A stretch of 64,000 nucleotides of DNA from positions 5,434,065 to 5,498,064 of the forward strand of contig NZ_CP026604.1 of the NCBI RefSeq assembly GCF_003063625.1, given 5' to 3'. The notes beneath the pieces were generated by a model that saw only the letters and a program-made list of their open reading frames with translations, made no database searches and was not told the DNA's origin. A program made the position numbers and the translations under genes. Shown piece after piece: positions 54,544 through 64,000 of this stretch. Source of the DNA: Saccharobesus litoralis. Its GTDB lineage: Bacteria; Pseudomonadota; Gammaproteobacteria; Enterobacterales; Alteromonadaceae. How positions within the stretch are numbered: the first letter of the stretch is position 1; every line of letters begins with the position of its first letter.

Positions 54544-55473
54544 TTGAGTAATAATAAAAGCACGACAATAAAAAATTCGTATAAAAAACACATGCAACCC
54601 ACTTCGACAACCCAATCACAAACGCCGAGCTTAGCACCCAGTGAGTTACTGCAAGATGAAATTGACCAAGTTAATAAGGTTTATGAAATTATTATCGAGT
54701 TTTTTACCAATTATAGTTTTCAATTAATTGGTGCCATCATCATCTTCTTTGTTGGCTACTATATCGCCGGCAAAGTCAGTCGTTTCGTTCTCAAATTATG
54801 TGAAGGCCAAAGACTTGATGTCACTCTGAGTCGCTTTTTAGCCAATACTGCCAAAATGCTGCTAGTTGCTATGGTGCTAGTTGTCGCGTTAGGTAAACTC
54901 GGGATCAGTGTCACCCCGTTTATTGCTGCAATTGGCGCTGTTTCTTTAGGCGCTGGTTTGGCGTTACAAGGCTTACTAGCCAATTATGCAGCAGGCTTTA
55001 ACATTATTCTCATTCGACCATTTGTGGTCGGTGATACCATTACCGTGCAAGGGGTTACTGGCATAGTTAAAGAAGTCTTACTGGCTTACACCATACTGGT
55101 TGATGAAGATGAAGTAGAAATAACCATCCCCAATAAACACATTGTCGGAGAAGTGATTCATAATTCCAAACATGACTCTTTGCTTGAACTCAGTGTCGGT
55201 ATTGCCTATCAACATAACCCTATTGAAGTCGTTAAGTTAATTGAGTCAGCTATTTCACCGCTGAGTATTTGCAGTCAAGCTCGGCAACCGCAAGTCGGGA
55301 TAGCCAGTTTTGGTGATAGCAGCATTAATTTGGAAATTCGTCTCTGGACACCAACTATTTCCTTGTATGCGGCAAAATTTGAAGCCTATGAAGTAATTTA
55401 CCAAACCTTAGAAAAACATAATATACGGATCCCATTCCCGCAGCGCGAAGTTAAATTGGTTAATTCTCAATAG
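54544..55473 (+). CDS. MscS-family mechanosensitive channel
   Basis: A small-conductance mechanosensitive channel. Three transmembrane helices (about 57-80, 98-120, 124-150) precede the MscS beta domain. The pore helix GAVSLGAGLALQGLLANYAAG and the following FNIILIRPFVVGDTI are diagnostic. The 309-residue frame starts at TTG 54544, with AAAGGA only a few bases upstream; an ATG at 54592 is the alternative start and lacks a ribosome binding site. It protects against osmotic downshock. A repeat element begins 8 bp after the stop. Confidence 0.93.
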   Translation: MSNNKSTTIKNSYKKHMQPTSTTQSQTPSLAPSELLQDEIDQVNKVYEIIIEFFTNYSFQLIGAIIIFFVGYYIAGKVSRFVLKLCEGQRLDVTLSRFLANTAKMLLVAMVLVVALGKLGISVTPFIAAIGAVSLGAGLALQGLLANYAAGFNIILIRPFVVGDTITVQGVTGIVKEVLLAYTILVDEDEVEITIPNKHIVGEVIHNSKHDSLLELSVGIAYQHNPIEVVKLIESAISPLSICSQARQPQVGIASFGDSSINLEIRLWTPTISLYAAKFEAYEVIYQTLEKHNIRIPFPQREVKLVNSQ

Positions 55474-55481
55474 CTTCTATA

Positions 55482-55608
55482 ATATAGTCAAAGCGATCAG
55501 GCTATAGGGAAAGCCGTCAAGCTTCGCCCCCATGAGCATATACTCTATATGTGATTGGGGAGAGTAAGCGCAGACAATGAACCATAAGGCCTGAGCGAGA
55601 AGACGATA
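55482..55608 (+). repeat. Dispersed structured intergenic repeat, copy C
   Basis: A 127-bp copy without the 47-bp module. The left end TATAGTCAAAGCGATCAGG is kept and the right end is GACGATA with one change. The core is CCCCATGAGCATATACTC to TGTGATTGGGG. It lies between mscS and pilC, at the right edge of the block that splits pilB from pilC. Confidence 0.88.
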
Positions 55609-55670
55609 GTTGCTAAACAAGCTAAATCGGAATAGGGTTAGCCCATCATTGATAGGATTGCATAACGACA

Positions 55671-56909
55671 ATGGCCAAAAAAAGAAAAACAACACCCAAA
55701 ATTGATGAACAGGCCATCTTTACTTGGAAAGGAGTGAACCGGCGAGGCGACAAAATTGCGGGTGAATTAGCCGCAGACTCAATTACCGCAGCCCGTTCAC
55801 AATTGCGTAGTCAAGGTATCACGCCAAGTGTAGTCAAAAAAAAGCCAAAACAATTCTCTTTTGGTAGCCCGAGTATTAAATCATCAGATATTGCAGTTAT
55901 TAGTAGGCAGTTAGCCACTATGCTTAGCGCAGGTGTCCCTCTAGTACAAGCGGTTGAGCTAATCTCCAAAGGCCATGACAATATGGCCGTTCGTAAGCTA
56001 TTATCGGATATTAGCATTGAAATTTCCTCAGGTACTCCACTTAATGAAGCTCTGCGCAAACACCCTAAACACTTCGATGATTTATATTGCGATTTAGTAC
56101 TAGCGGGCGAGCAATCTGGCGCTTTAGAAGGCATTTATGACCGAATTGCCACTTACAAGGAAAAAGCAGAAAATCTAAAATCCAAAATCAAAAAAGCGAT
56201 GACCTATCCTATTGCTGTTCTGGCAATTGCAACTATCGTCACAATTATACTATTGATCTTCGTTGTCCCTCAGTTTGAAGAAATATTTTCTGGGTTCGGC
56301 GCTGAATTACCAGCGTTTACTCAATTAGTCATTGGCATGTCCGAAGCATTACAACACCACGGGCCTAAATTATTAATACTGTTAGGAATCGGACTATTTT
56401 TCTTTCTCAAAGCTTATAAAAATTCGCGTAAACTGCGTGATAGCCTAGATGGTTTATTACTAAAAATCCCCGTGGTCGGTATTATTTTAAATAAGGCCTC
56501 TTTAGCGCGCTTCGCTCGTACCTTAGCGACCACCTTTGCCGCTGGGGTCCCTTTAATTGAAGCACTTGATTCTGCTGCTGGCGCATCTGGCAATGCAGTG
56601 TACCGCAAGGCTATCCTCAGTATAAAAAACGAAATATCTGCCGGTATGCAAATGAACCTAGCCATGCGCAACACCAATTTATTTCCACCTATGGTGGTAC
56701 AAATGGTACAAATTGGTGAGGAATCAGGTTCAATTGATAGTATGTTGAACAAGGTTGCCAATATTTATGAAGCTGAGGTCGATGATATGGTAGATGGCTT
56801 GTCTGCTCTTATTGAACCTATGATCATGGCCATTCTCGGTGTCGTGATTGGTGGCTTAATTGTTGCCATGTACCTACCAATCTTCCAAATGGGTAAAATT
56901 GTTAGTTAA
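55671..56909 (+). CDS. pilC: Type IV pilus platform protein PilC
   Basis: PilC is the inner-membrane platform of the type IV pilus, working with PilB. The 412 residues have the two GspF-type domains (GEQSGALEGIYDRIA and GEESGSIDSMLNKVA) and three transmembrane helices (about 177-200, 225-250, 380-402). The N-terminal F-T-W-K-G-V-N-R-R-G-like pattern TWKGVNRRGDKI is typical of PilC. It starts 62 bp after the repeat copy and is followed by pilD after one base. Its usual partner pilB is 12 kb to the left. Confidence 0.97.
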   Translation: MAKKRKTTPKIDEQAIFTWKGVNRRGDKIAGELAADSITAARSQLRSQGITPSVVKKKPKQFSFGSPSIKSSDIAVISRQLATMLSAGVPLVQAVELISKGHDNMAVRKLLSDISIEISSGTPLNEALRKHPKHFDDLYCDLVLAGEQSGALEGIYDRIATYKEKAENLKSKIKKAMTYPIAVLAIATIVTIILLIFVVPQFEEIFSGFGAELPAFTQLVIGMSEALQHHGPKLLILLGIGLFFFLKAYKNSRKLRDSLDGLLLKIPVVGIILNKASLARFARTLATTFAAGVPLIEALDSAAGASGNAVYRKAILSIKNEISAGMQMNLAMRNTNLFPPMVVQMVQIGEESGSIDSMLNKVANIYEAEVDDMVDGLSALIEPMIMAILGVVIGGLIVAMYLPIFQMGKIVS

Positions 56910-56910
56910 T

Positions 56911-57801
56911 ATGTTTGAAAATATCTCTTTAATGTTTGTGCAGTACCCTGCCATTTGGGTGACGACAGCACTGCTAGTTTGCTTATGTATAGGTAGCTTT
57001 TTAAATGTGGTGATCCACCGCCTACCTAAAATGTTGGAAAAAGAGTTTTTATGTGAATGTCGTGAATATCTCACAGATGAACTAAAAAAACCTTCCAACG
57101 ACCAACAAACAGACCAAACCTATAACCTAGTTAAACCTAATTCAACGTGTCCTAGCTGTAATACCGCCATTAAACCTTGGCATAACATTCCCATTTTCGG
57201 TTGGTTAACACTGCGAGGTAAGTGTGCCAATTGTCAAAATCCAATTTCAGTGCGCTACCCATTAGTAGAGTTGTTAACGGGTGTCACGGGTGCATTTGCG
57301 GCTTGGTATTTTGGTTACGGATTAGCCGCATTTGCCGCCATTATTTTTACTTGTTTAATCATTGCGATGACCTTTATTGATCTGGATAGTATGTTGCTAC
57401 CCGATCAACTAACACTACCATTATTATGGTTGGGTTTATTAGTCAACTATCAGGCTATTTTTGTACCACTGCATGATGCGGTTTTAGGTGCAGTATTGGG
57501 CTATTTAGCCTTGTGGTCTATTTTTTGGTTATTCAAACTGGTAACAGGTAAAGAAGGCATGGGATATGGTGACTTCAAGCTTTTAGCCGCATTAGGTGCA
57601 TGGATGGGCTATCAAGCTTTATTGCCGATTATTCTTATCTCTTCCTTTGTCGGGGCTGTCTTAGGCATTATCATTTTGAAAACACGTAAAGACGAAGAGC
57701 AGCGCATTCCTTTTGGTCCCTATTTAGCTATAGCCGGTTGGATTGCCTTTTATTGGCGCGACAATTTGATCCACTTTTATTTGCATAACTTTGTTTATTA
57801 A
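56911..57801 (+). CDS. pilD: Prepilin peptidase / N-methyltransferase PilD
   Basis: PilD cleaves and N-methylates both type IV pilins and type II pseudopilins, so it serves PilA and GspG-K of this window. The cytoplasmic zinc loop has the two CxxC motifs CPSC and CANC. The aspartates of the peptidase are in DLDSMLLPD and GYGDFKLLAALG. About eight membrane helices are visible. I chose the ATG at 56911 (296 residues), one base after the pilC stop, over one that overlaps pilC. Confidence 0.97.
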   Translation: MFENISLMFVQYPAIWVTTALLVCLCIGSFLNVVIHRLPKMLEKEFLCECREYLTDELKKPSNDQQTDQTYNLVKPNSTCPSCNTAIKPWHNIPIFGWLTLRGKCANCQNPISVRYPLVELLTGVTGAFAAWYFGYGLAAFAAIIFTCLIIAMTFIDLDSMLLPDQLTLPLLWLGLLVNYQAIFVPLHDAVLGAVLGYLALWSIFWLFKLVTGKEGMGYGDFKLLAALGAWMGYQALLPIILISSFVGAVLGIIILKTRKDEEQRIPFGPYLAIAGWIAFYWRDNLIHFYLHNFVY

Positions 57802-57839
57802 ATGGGTTTATTAAATGAGCCTATTGATAGGTCTAATAA

Positions 57840-58436
57840 ATGGCTAATTTAGTTATTGGATTGACCGGAGGCATTGGCTCAGGAAAATCCGCAGCCTGCC
57901 GTTTTTTTGCTGATAAAGGCATAGACATTGTCGATGCCGACATTATCGCACGCCAAGTTGTCGCTCCGGGTTCTCAAGCCCTAAAACAAATAAGCCAACG
58001 CTTTTCTGCTAGCATCATCACCTCGACAGGTGAACTCGATCGCCAACAACTGAGAAATATCGTATTCAAAGATGTAAAGCAAAAAGAATGGTTAAATCAG
58101 TTGCTGCACCCGTTAATTAGACAAGAAATGAGCAGTGCGGTTAACGCTTGTCAGTCAACCTATTGTATTTTAGCCATCCCTTTACTTATCGAAAACGAAC
58201 TATTTGATTTAGTTAATCGAGTCGCGGTTATCGACTGTGAAGTGGAGCAGCAAAAACAACGGGCATTATTACGCGATAACAGCGATGCAACAGTTATCCA
58301 AGCTATCATTGACTCACAAGTCAGTAGGGAAGTCCGCCTAAAACATGCCAATGATATTATTGATAATTCAAAAGATTTAGACTATTTAGCTCAACAAATC
58401 AGCAAAATGCATGAATTTTATTTGTCATTAGTCTAA
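57840..58436 (+). CDS. coaE: Dephospho-CoA kinase
   Basis: CoaE phosphorylates the ribose of dephospho-CoA, the last step of CoA synthesis. The P loop is GLTGGIGSGKSA at the N terminus, followed by VDADIIARQVV, LHPLIR and IPLLIENELF. The 198 residues match the family. It follows pilD by 38 bp, as in many gammaproteobacteria. Confidence 0.96.
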   Translation: MANLVIGLTGGIGSGKSAACRFFADKGIDIVDADIIARQVVAPGSQALKQISQRFSASIITSTGELDRQQLRNIVFKDVKQKEWLNQLLHPLIRQEMSSAVNACQSTYCILAIPLLIENELFDLVNRVAVIDCEVEQQKQRALLRDNSDATVIQAIIDSQVSREVRLKHANDIIDNSKDLDYLAQQISKMHEFYLSLV

Positions 58437-58582
58437 ACTCTTGAAATAACTTGAGTTAAAAACTCTAAAACGCTAACAATATTCGAAAATCCGCTCGGTT
58501 CAAAGTTTAGAGCTTAAACAAAAACGCATAGGATGCGGACCAACGAATATACGTTTACACAATCAAAACTATAAATTTCGAC

Positions 58583-59329
58583 ATGGCGTATATAAAGTAC
58601 GAATTTCCACTAAATGAAAAAGTCCGCACCTATTTGCGAATTGAACATTTAATTCAGCGAATGCATGCCAGCGCTCGAAACCTTGATGAGAAATCACTTC
58701 TGCATTTCTTTGAATCTTTATTTGCCGTAGCCGAAGTGATCGAGCGCGGTGATTTACGTGGCGACTTACTAAAAGATTTAGAAAAACATGAAAAGAATTT
58801 AGTTTCATGGTCGCAACACCCAGACATTGATTCTTCGGCTATCAACGGCTTGATCCAACAAGTCATGAATGCAACCAATAACCTCACTAAATCAGGACGT
58901 TTAGGTATAGAGCTAAAAGAAGATAAATTTCTTGGTTCAATAAAGCAAAGATTCGCTATTCCGGGCGGCACTTGCTGCTTTGACTTACCTCACCTACACT
59001 TTTGGCTACACACAGCCAGAGAAACCCAGCAAGCCGATATAGAAAAGTGGTTAAGCTATTTAAAAACCCTAGAGCAAGTGGTCGGCTTAGAATTAAAATT
59101 TGTGCGAGAAAGCGGGCGAGTCCAACAAGCGATCGCTGAAGGGGGCTCTTTCCAAGATGCCACCGGCAATACTGAATTAATTCAAATACAGCTAGAGCAA
59201 CACTTTAAAGCTTACCCTACCGTCAGTGGCAACAAACACAGGTTTTCTATTCGCTTTATGCAGCTGTGTCCGGAACAAGGCAAAGCCGCCTGTGAACAGG
59301 ATATACCCTTCACACTAGTTTGTTGTTAA
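58583..59329 (+). CDS. zapD: Cell division protein ZapD
   Basis: ZapD (YacF) crosslinks FtsZ filaments at the division site. Recognisable family segments are YEFPLNEKVRTYLRIEHLI at the start and the RFSIRFM strand near the C terminus, with a helical middle and a beta domain. The 248 residues match the family. It lies in the coaE-zapD-yacG order shared with E. coli. Confidence 0.96.
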   Translation: MAYIKYEFPLNEKVRTYLRIEHLIQRMHASARNLDEKSLLHFFESLFAVAEVIERGDLRGDLLKDLEKHEKNLVSWSQHPDIDSSAINGLIQQVMNATNNLTKSGRLGIELKEDKFLGSIKQRFAIPGGTCCFDLPHLHFWLHTARETQQADIEKWLSYLKTLEQVVGLELKFVRESGRVQQAIAEGGSFQDATGNTELIQIQLEQHFKAYPTVSGNKHRFSIRFMQLCPEQGKAACEQDIPFTLVCC

Positions 59330-59369
59330 AATCATTTTATAAATATCCACGTTTTCACTTGCGAGAGCT

Positions 59370-59612
59370 ATGTTAAAAGTAAACTGCCCCACCTGCGATA
59401 CTCAAGTCACTTGGTCAAAAGAAAGCCAATATAAACCATTTTGTAGTGAACGCTGTAAGTTAATCGACTTAGGAGAATGGTCAGAAGAAAGCCGAGTAAT
59501 CAAGGGGCAGTCATTAAAACAATCTGTCACTGGTAAGGTCGATGAATTTGATATTGAAGAAGAACTGGCTAAGTTTAACCCTGATGGCGAAAGCTTTTTC
59601 CTTGAAGACTAA
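59370..59612 (+). CDS. yacG: DNA gyrase inhibitor YacG (zinc-binding)
   Basis: YacG is a small zinc protein that binds GyrB and inhibits gyrase. The four zinc cysteines are CPTC near the N terminus and [14 protein letters not shown]. The tail is acidic. At 80 residues it is slightly longer than the E. coli protein (65). It follows zapD by 40 bp and is probably in the same transcript. Confidence 0.95.
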   Translation: MLKVNCPTCDTQVTWSKESQYKPFCSERCKLIDLGEWSEESRVIKGQSLKQSVTGKVDEFDIEEELAKFNPDGESFFLED

Positions 59613-59737
59613 ACATACTAGTACTCCGACACAAAAGTGATGACATGCTGAACTCGTTTTTATTAGCAATCTAAGTAGAAAAGCGTGCCAGATTAAAGGC
59701 AAGTTCCATTATAGAGCCGAATTTATTTCGGCTAACA

Positions 59738-59767
59738 CAAGATTTGTCGATGTAAAATCGACCCTAC
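59738..59767 (+). repeat. Diverged REP-like unit
   Basis: Arms TCGAT/ATCGA around GTAAA, followed by CCCTACAA. The layout equals the units of the array at 43432-43633 (GCCGGC arms, CCCTACAA tail) while the stem bases differ and still pair. Confidence 0.55.
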
Positions 59768-59920
59768 AATTTAGCAAGTGGTTATAAATTCAACCGTTCA
59801 ACACTTTTAGTTAAGATACTAACACTAGCACTGTTTCCAGAAAGAAATGATCAGTTGAATCACTCGCATAATTTACTATCACTAGTGATGTTTTTAGCCA
59901 TATTTAGATTAAATAAACAA

Positions 59921-59996
59921 CTTCAGGCTGAGCTTGTCGAAGTCTTATTACTTTCTAATTTACCGACACTTCGACTGCTTCGCGCTCAGTGTGAAA
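59921..59996. repeat. Long imperfect inverted repeat after mutT
   Basis: Arms TTCAGGCTGAGC..GTCGAAGT and ACTTCGAC..GCTCAGTGTGAA pair around an AT-rich loop. The CTTCGAC-GCTCAG type motif is a common intergenic palindrome in bacteria. Confidence 0.65.
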
Positions 59997-60066
59997 GTGA
60001 TCACCAATGTTTTCAACAAATCAAAATTAAATTGAAAAGGCACTAGCGCCAAGCACGATTATCAGA

Positions 60067-60462
60067 CTAACCCAGTGTTTGGTTAATAGCTTGTAGTATG
60101 GCTTGATTTGCTGCGGGAAATTCATAGTTAGCTAATTCGGCTACAGGTACCCAACGCACTTCTTGTCCTTCAACACCACGAGCTGATCCGGAAAATTGCT
60201 CAACTAACCAAGTATCTAATCTAACCTGCTTATCACCATAATCATGCTCGATTAAGATTAAAGGCTGACCGTGTTCAAGCTCTAAATCTACTTCTTCTTT
60301 AAACTCCCTCACTAGAGCCTTAAACGTCGATTCACCCAACTCAACTTTACCACCGGGGAATTCCCACAATCCGCCTTGATGCTGCTCTTTAGCGCGCTTA
60401 GCCAGCAAAATCTGCTTCTGCTCATTAACAACTACACCAACAGCAACATTGACAATTTTCAT
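60067..60462 (-). CDS. mutT: 8-oxo-dGTP diphosphatase MutT (Nudix)
   Basis: MutT removes 8-oxo-dGTP from the nucleotide pool and so prevents AT to CG mutations. The Nudix box is GGKVELGESTFKALVREFKEEV, seen as G-x5-E-x7-REFKEE. The N terminus VNVAVGVVVNEQKQILLAKRA and FPGGK are typical. 131 residues. It lies downstream of secA on the same strand but is separated by a terminator and a repeat element. Confidence 0.95.
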   Translation of the reverse strand: MKIVNVAVGVVVNEQKQILLAKRAKEQHQGGLWEFPGGKVELGESTFKALVREFKEEVDLELEHGQPLILIEHDYGDKQVRLDTWLVEQFSGSARGVEGQEVRWVPVAELANYEFPAANQAILQAINQTLG

Positions 60463-60493
60463 CGTTGTATTAACACCTTTAATAAACTCAATT

Positions 60494-60670
60494 TATACTC
60501 TTCTCGCTCAGGTCTTATGGTTCATTGTCAGCGCTTACTCGCCCCAATCACATAGTAGAGCATATGCTCATGGGGTCTCGAAGCTTGCCTGCATGGATGC
60601 AGGTAAGGGGCGAGAGCTGGACGCGGTAGCTTTGACGGCTTCCCCTAAAACCTGATCGCTTTGACTATAT
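60494..60670 (-). repeat. Dispersed structured intergenic repeat, copy D (one module)
   Basis: A 177-bp copy in reverse orientation with one 47-bp module (hairpin CCTGCAT/ATGCAGG with CC loop). The ends are TATAGTC and GAGTATA. The core CCCCATGAGCATATGCTC to TGTGATTGGGG is intact. It lies between secA and mutT, reading in the same direction as secA and starting about 60 bp after its stop. Confidence 0.9.
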
Positions 60671-60674
60671 AAAC

Positions 60675-60703
60675 AAAAATCGCCTCAAATGAGGCGATTT
60701 TTA
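60675..60703 (-). terminator. secA: Rho-independent terminator of secA
   Basis: AAAAATCGCCTC / GAGGCGATTTTT, a 12-bp stem with a 4-nt loop and T runs on both sides, 29 bp after the secA stop. It can work in both directions. Confidence 0.9.
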
Positions 60704-60731
60704 CAACTTAATAATTTTAGATACAGATTTA

Positions 60732-63440
60732 TTAAGCCAGGCGACCATGGCAAGCTTTATACTTTTTGCCTGAACCACATGGACACGGATCATTTCGCCC
60801 TATTTTAGCGCCTTCCCTTACCATAGGACGGTCTGGAGTCGCATGCTCACCTTTGGTTAATTGATCAGCATTCTCATGCTCATACTGCTTTTGCATCGCT
60901 TGAGATTCACGACGCTGCTGCTCAACCGCTTCCGCGTCAGATTCATCACGAACTTGAACCTTAGATAAAATATTAACCACATCAAATTTTAACGCATCTA
61001 GCATTTGCGAAAACAATTCAAATGACTCACGCTTATATTCTTGCTTAGGATTTTTTTGTGCGTAGCCACGAAGGTGGATCCCTTGACGCAAATGATCCAT
61101 AGCGGCTAAATGCTCTTTCCAATGCGAATCTAACGACTGCAACATAATACCTTTTTCAAATTGGCGCATAACTTCTTCACCAACATGATCTTCCTTCGCT
61201 TTATATTCGGCTAATATTCCTTCAACAATTTTCTCACGCAAAGATTCTTCGTATAACTTGTCGTCTTCTTCAAGCCATTTTTGCAGCGGCATATCCACCA
61301 TAAAGTCTGCTTTTAAACGCTCCTCTAAACCTGGAACATCCCATAATTCTTCAACTGACTGCGGTGGAATAAAGCTATCAACAGTACGATTAATAACATC
61401 TAATCGAATATTATCGATAGTTTCTTTGATATCGCCTTCGTTAAGCAATTCATTACGCTGTTCGTAAACCACTTTACGCTGGTCATTGGCAACATCATCA
61501 TATTCAAGTAACTGCTTACGAATATCAAAGTTACGCCCTTCAACTTTGCGTTGGGCATTTTCAATAGCGCGAGTCACCCAAGGGTGCTCTATCGACTCAC
61601 CACGTTCCATACCCAATTTTTTCATTAAGTTAGAAACACGTTCCGAAGCGAAGATACGCATTAACGAATCTTCCATCGATAGATAAAAACGTGACGAACC
61701 TGCATCCCCTTGACGACCGGCACGGCCACGTAATTGGTTATCAATACGGCGTGATTCATGACGTTCAGTACCTATGATGTGCAAACCACCATTTTTTAAT
61801 ACTAAGTCATGCGTTTTTTGCCACTCTTCTTTAACCTGTTTAATTTGTTCTTCAGTCGGATTATTTAACTTTTCAAGTTCAGAGGCTAAATTACCGCCCA
61901 GTACTATATCGGTTCCTCGACCTGCCATGTTAGTGGCAATCGTTACAGCGCTCGGTTTACCGGCTTCAGCAACAATTTCGGCTTCTTTAGCATGGAACTT
62001 AGCATTTAGTACATTGTGCTTAATTTTGGCTTTCTTAAGCGCATTTGACAGGCGTTCTGAACTTTCGATTGATATTGTACCAACTAACGTTGGACGACCC
62101 GCTTCAACACAAGCTTTAATATCTTCTATGATAGCTTCAAACTTTTCTTCTTCGGTTAAATAAACCAAATCCGCCATATCATCACGAACCATAGGTTTAT
62201 TAGTCGGCACAACAATCGTTTCTAGGCCGTAAATATGATTAAATTCAAACGCTTCTGTGTCAGCGGTCCCCGTCATACCGGCCAACTTGTCATACAAGCG
62301 GAAATAGTTTTGGAAAGTGATAGAAGCTAATGTTTGGTTCTCATTTTGAATATTAACGCCTTCTTTAGCTTCAACCGCTTGGTGTAAACCTTCAGACCAA
62401 CGACGCCCTTCCATTGTCCGCCCTGTATGCTCGTCAACAATAACAATCTCACCATCTTTAATAATGTAGTCAACGTCCTTTACATACAAATGGTGCGCTC
62501 GCAATGCAGCATTAACATGATGAAATAATGCAATATTACTCGCCGCGTACAGTGAATCATCCGCTGCAATAATGCCTTGTTCTTTTAATATTTCTTCAAC
62601 ACGCTCTTGACCACGTTCAGTTAAATGGACTTGCTTGGATTTTTCATCAACCGTGAAATCACCTGTGCTTTCAACGCCTTCTTCGTCTTCTTTGTCCTGT
62701 TGCTCAAGCATAGGTACAACAACATTTAGGCGTTTATACATCTCAGAACTGTCTTCCGCTGCTCCCGAAATGATTAAAGGCGTACGCGCTTCGTCAATTA
62801 AAATTGAATCAACTTCATCAACTACCGCAAAACTTAAATCACGTTGTACTCTGTCTTGTGGACTAAAGGCCATATTGTCGCGCAAATAATCAAAGCCAAA
62901 CTCGTTATTGGTACCATAGGTAATATCGGCTGCATAAGCTTCGCGCTTTTGTTGCGGATCAAGACCAGGAATATTACAACCAACCGTTAAGCCTAAGAAC
63001 TCAAACAAAGGTCGACTCCAGTCAGCGTCACGCTTAGCCAGATAGTCGTTAACCGTCACTACATGCACAGATCCACTTAATGCATTTAGGTACGAAGGTA
63101 GCGTCGCCGTTAACGTTTTACCTTCACCTGTACGCATTTCTGAAATTTTACCTTGATGTAAAATCATGCCACCAAGCATTTGCACGTCGAAATGACGCAT
63201 ACCAAATACTCGTTTACTGGCTTCACGTACCACAGCAAACGCCTCAACTTGCAATTGCTCAAGTGTTTCGCCTTTGGCTAAACGTTCTCTAAATTCTGCT
63301 GTTTTCGCTTTTAGCTCGTCATCAGATAAAGCTTCAAGACTAGGCTCTAGTGCATTGATTTGATCGACGACTTTTTGCAGCTTCTTTAAAACCCGATCAT
63401 TACGACTACCAAATACCTTGGTCAAAATTTTTGTGATCAT
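60732..63440 (-). CDS. secA: Preprotein translocase ATPase SecA
   Basis: SecA drives protein export through SecYEG. Walker A is MRTGEGKT, Walker B is in [17 protein letters not shown], helicase motif VI is in [11 protein letters not shown], and the C-terminal zinc and SecB-binding tail is [18 protein letters not shown] chose the ATG at 63440 (902 residues, [16 protein letters not shown]) with AAGGTAA upstream, over a frame eight codons longer. No secM-like gene precedes it; the upstream gene encodes an M23 peptidase. Confidence 0.98.
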   Translation of the reverse strand: MITKILTKVFGSRNDRVLKKLQKVVDQINALEPSLEALSDDELKAKTAEFRERLAKGETLEQLQVEAFAVVREASKRVFGMRHFDVQMLGGMILHQGKISEMRTGEGKTLTATLPSYLNALSGSVHVVTVNDYLAKRDADWSRPLFEFLGLTVGCNIPGLDPQQKREAYAADITYGTNNEFGFDYLRDNMAFSPQDRVQRDLSFAVVDEVDSILIDEARTPLIISGAAEDSSEMYKRLNVVVPMLEQQDKEDEEGVESTGDFTVDEKSKQVHLTERGQERVEEILKEQGIIAADDSLYAASNIALFHHVNAALRAHHLYVKDVDYIIKDGEIVIVDEHTGRTMEGRRWSEGLHQAVEAKEGVNIQNENQTLASITFQNYFRLYDKLAGMTGTADTEAFEFNHIYGLETIVVPTNKPMVRDDMADLVYLTEEEKFEAIIEDIKACVEAGRPTLVGTISIESSERLSNALKKAKIKHNVLNAKFHAKEAEIVAEAGKPSAVTIATNMAGRGTDIVLGGNLASELEKLNNPTEEQIKQVKEEWQKTHDLVLKNGGLHIIGTERHESRRIDNQLRGRAGRQGDAGSSRFYLSMEDSLMRIFASERVSNLMKKLGMERGESIEHPWVTRAIENAQRKVEGRNFDIRKQLLEYDDVANDQRKVVYEQRNELLNEGDIKETIDNIRLDVINRTVDSFIPPQSVEELWDVPGLEERLKADFMVDMPLQKWLEEDDKLYEESLREKIVEGILAEYKAKEDHVGEEVMRQFEKGIMLQSLDSHWKEHLAAMDHLRQGIHLRGYAQKNPKQEYKRESFELFSQMLDALKFDVVNILSKVQVRDESDAEAVEQQRRESQAMQKQYEHENADQLTKGEHATPDRPMVREGAKIGRNDPCPCGSGKKYKACHGRLA

Positions 63441-63495
63441 GAAATTACCTTGGAATTCACGCATCCATGGTTAGATAAGTTTCTGCGTGATTATT

Positions 63496-64000
63496 TTAAT
63501 TTTTATCTCGACGGTAAACATACTTAAGCGGATCAACTTGCTTACCGTTTTTCAATACTTCGTAATGAACATGCGGCCCTGTCGAGCGACCTGTACTGCC
63601 CAATACACCAATTTGCTGGCCTTTAGTAACAACGTCACCTAACTTGACCAAAACTTTTTTATTGTGACCATAGCGAGTCCGCAACCCATCACCATGCTCT
63701 ATTTCTACTAATTGGCCAAAGCCATATCGTTTTCCAGCCCAAGTGACAACACCTGCACCAGTAGCAATTACTTTATTACCCTCTTCACCGGCAAAGTCTA
63801 TTCCTTTATGCATAGCGGGCAAACCACTAAACGGATCTTTACGCATACCATAATACGAAGACAACCAACCACTATCGATTGGCCGACCAGAAATATAACT
63901 CTGCTGATCTATATCGTGGTTACGTAGCACAGATTCAAGTAGTCCAAGCTGCCTTTCTTGCTCATCAAGGTCTTTTAATAAGCTATCAATGTCGGTAATT
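63496..64000 (-). CDS. M23 family metalloendopeptidase (5' part outside window)
   Basis: A periplasmic peptidoglycan endopeptidase of the M23 (LytM/NlpD-like) type. The zinc site is MHKGIDFAG (His, Asp) and GPHVHYEV (His). The frame stays open to the right edge; residues at the edge (DSLLKDLDEQERQLGLLES) look like the end of a coiled coil, as in M23 proteins with an N-terminal anchor and coil. It lies directly upstream of secA with a 55-bp gap, a common arrangement in the Alteromonadales. Confidence 0.92.
   Translation of the reverse strand, partial: ITDIDSLLKDLDEQERQLGLLESVLRNHDIDQQSYISGRPIDSGWLSSYYGMRKDPFSGLPAMHKGIDFAGEEGNKVIATGAGVVTWAGKRYGFGQLVEIEHGDGLRTRYGHNKKVLVKLGDVVTKGQQIGVLGSTGRSTGPHVHYEVLKNGKQVDPLKYVYRRDKN

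Larger units (their letters stand above)
59613..60066. other. Non-coding region between convergent yacG and mutT
   Basis: A 454-bp gap. It holds a diverged REP-like unit (TCGAT/ATCGA then CCCTACAA, 59738-59767) and a long inverted repeat (59921-59996). A short TTG-start frame at 59855-60046 overlaps that inverted repeat and is not supported. Confidence 0.7.

Noticed and set aside
43412-55670. Integrative element or prophage in the pilB-pilC gap
   Set aside because: No integrase, transposase, phage or conjugation gene and no clear direct repeats at the edges. I keep it as an insertion block of unknown mechanism.
59855-60046. 63-codon frame with TTG start between yacG and mutT
   Set aside because: It overlaps a long inverted repeat, has no ribosome binding site and resembles no protein.
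63441-63495. secM-type arrest peptide upstream of secA
   Set aside because: Only 55 bp separate secA from the M23 gene, with no open frame of suitable length.

Overview
The window looks like a chromosome segment from a marine gammaproteobacterium of the Alteromonadales type. It is AT-rich with mostly ATG starts. It carries a full housekeeping set (mdh, ispB, rplU-rpmA, obgE, folA, acnB, pdhR-aceE-aceF-lpd, ampDE, nadC, coaE, zapD, yacG, mutT, secA), a type II secretion operon and a type IV pilus set. The right half follows the gene order that enterics show near mutT-secA (secA, mutT, yacG, zapD, coaE, pilC, pilB, pilA, nadC, ampD, ampE, pdhR, aceE, aceF, lpd, acnB). The genus cannot be fixed from sequence reading alone. 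No tRNA, rRNA, transposase, phage gene or CRISPR array was found.

Layout. 0-9 kb: leftward type II secretion operon gspC-D-E-F-G-H-I-J-K, with gspK cut by the window edge. 9-12 kb: hslR, hslO, mdh. 12-16 kb: ispB (leftward), then rplU, rpmA, obgE, folA. 16-24 kb: a GlcG/HbpS-like gene with an aldo/keto reductase, then two tandem paralogous membrane hybrid histidine kinases. 24-37 kb: acnB, a HIT protein, a membrane protein that joins a Cache sensor to a pentameric ligand-gated ion channel (pLGIC) module, and the pyruvate dehydrogenase operon with a PdhR operator. 37-43 kb: ampE, ampD, a membrane-anchored retropepsin-like protease, nadC, pilA, pilB. 43-55.6 kb: a 12-kb accessory block that separates pilB from pilC. 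55.6-64 kb: pilC, pilD, coaE, zapD, yacG, mutT, secA and an M23 peptidase cut by the right edge.

The accessory block holds a tight six-gene leftward operon: a giant lipoprotein with five CxxCH sites, a Tat-exported DUF1501 protein, a TlpA-like thioredoxin, a DUF4266 mini-lipoprotein ending in GCGC, a DUF3570 beta-barrel-like protein and ApbE. Together they suggest an envelope redox system. A cyclic-nucleotide-binding protein, a GNAT acetyltransferase and an MscS channel follow. Repeats lie at both edges of the block.

Two further points stand out. A dispersed structured intergenic repeat (five copies) sits just 3' of genes. It has a conserved core, inverted ends, and a 47-bp hairpin module present 0, 1 or 2 times whose arms show compensating changes. 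The Cache-pLGIC fusion at 27.8-29.9 kb looks like a chemosensory-type sensor wired directly to an ion channel.
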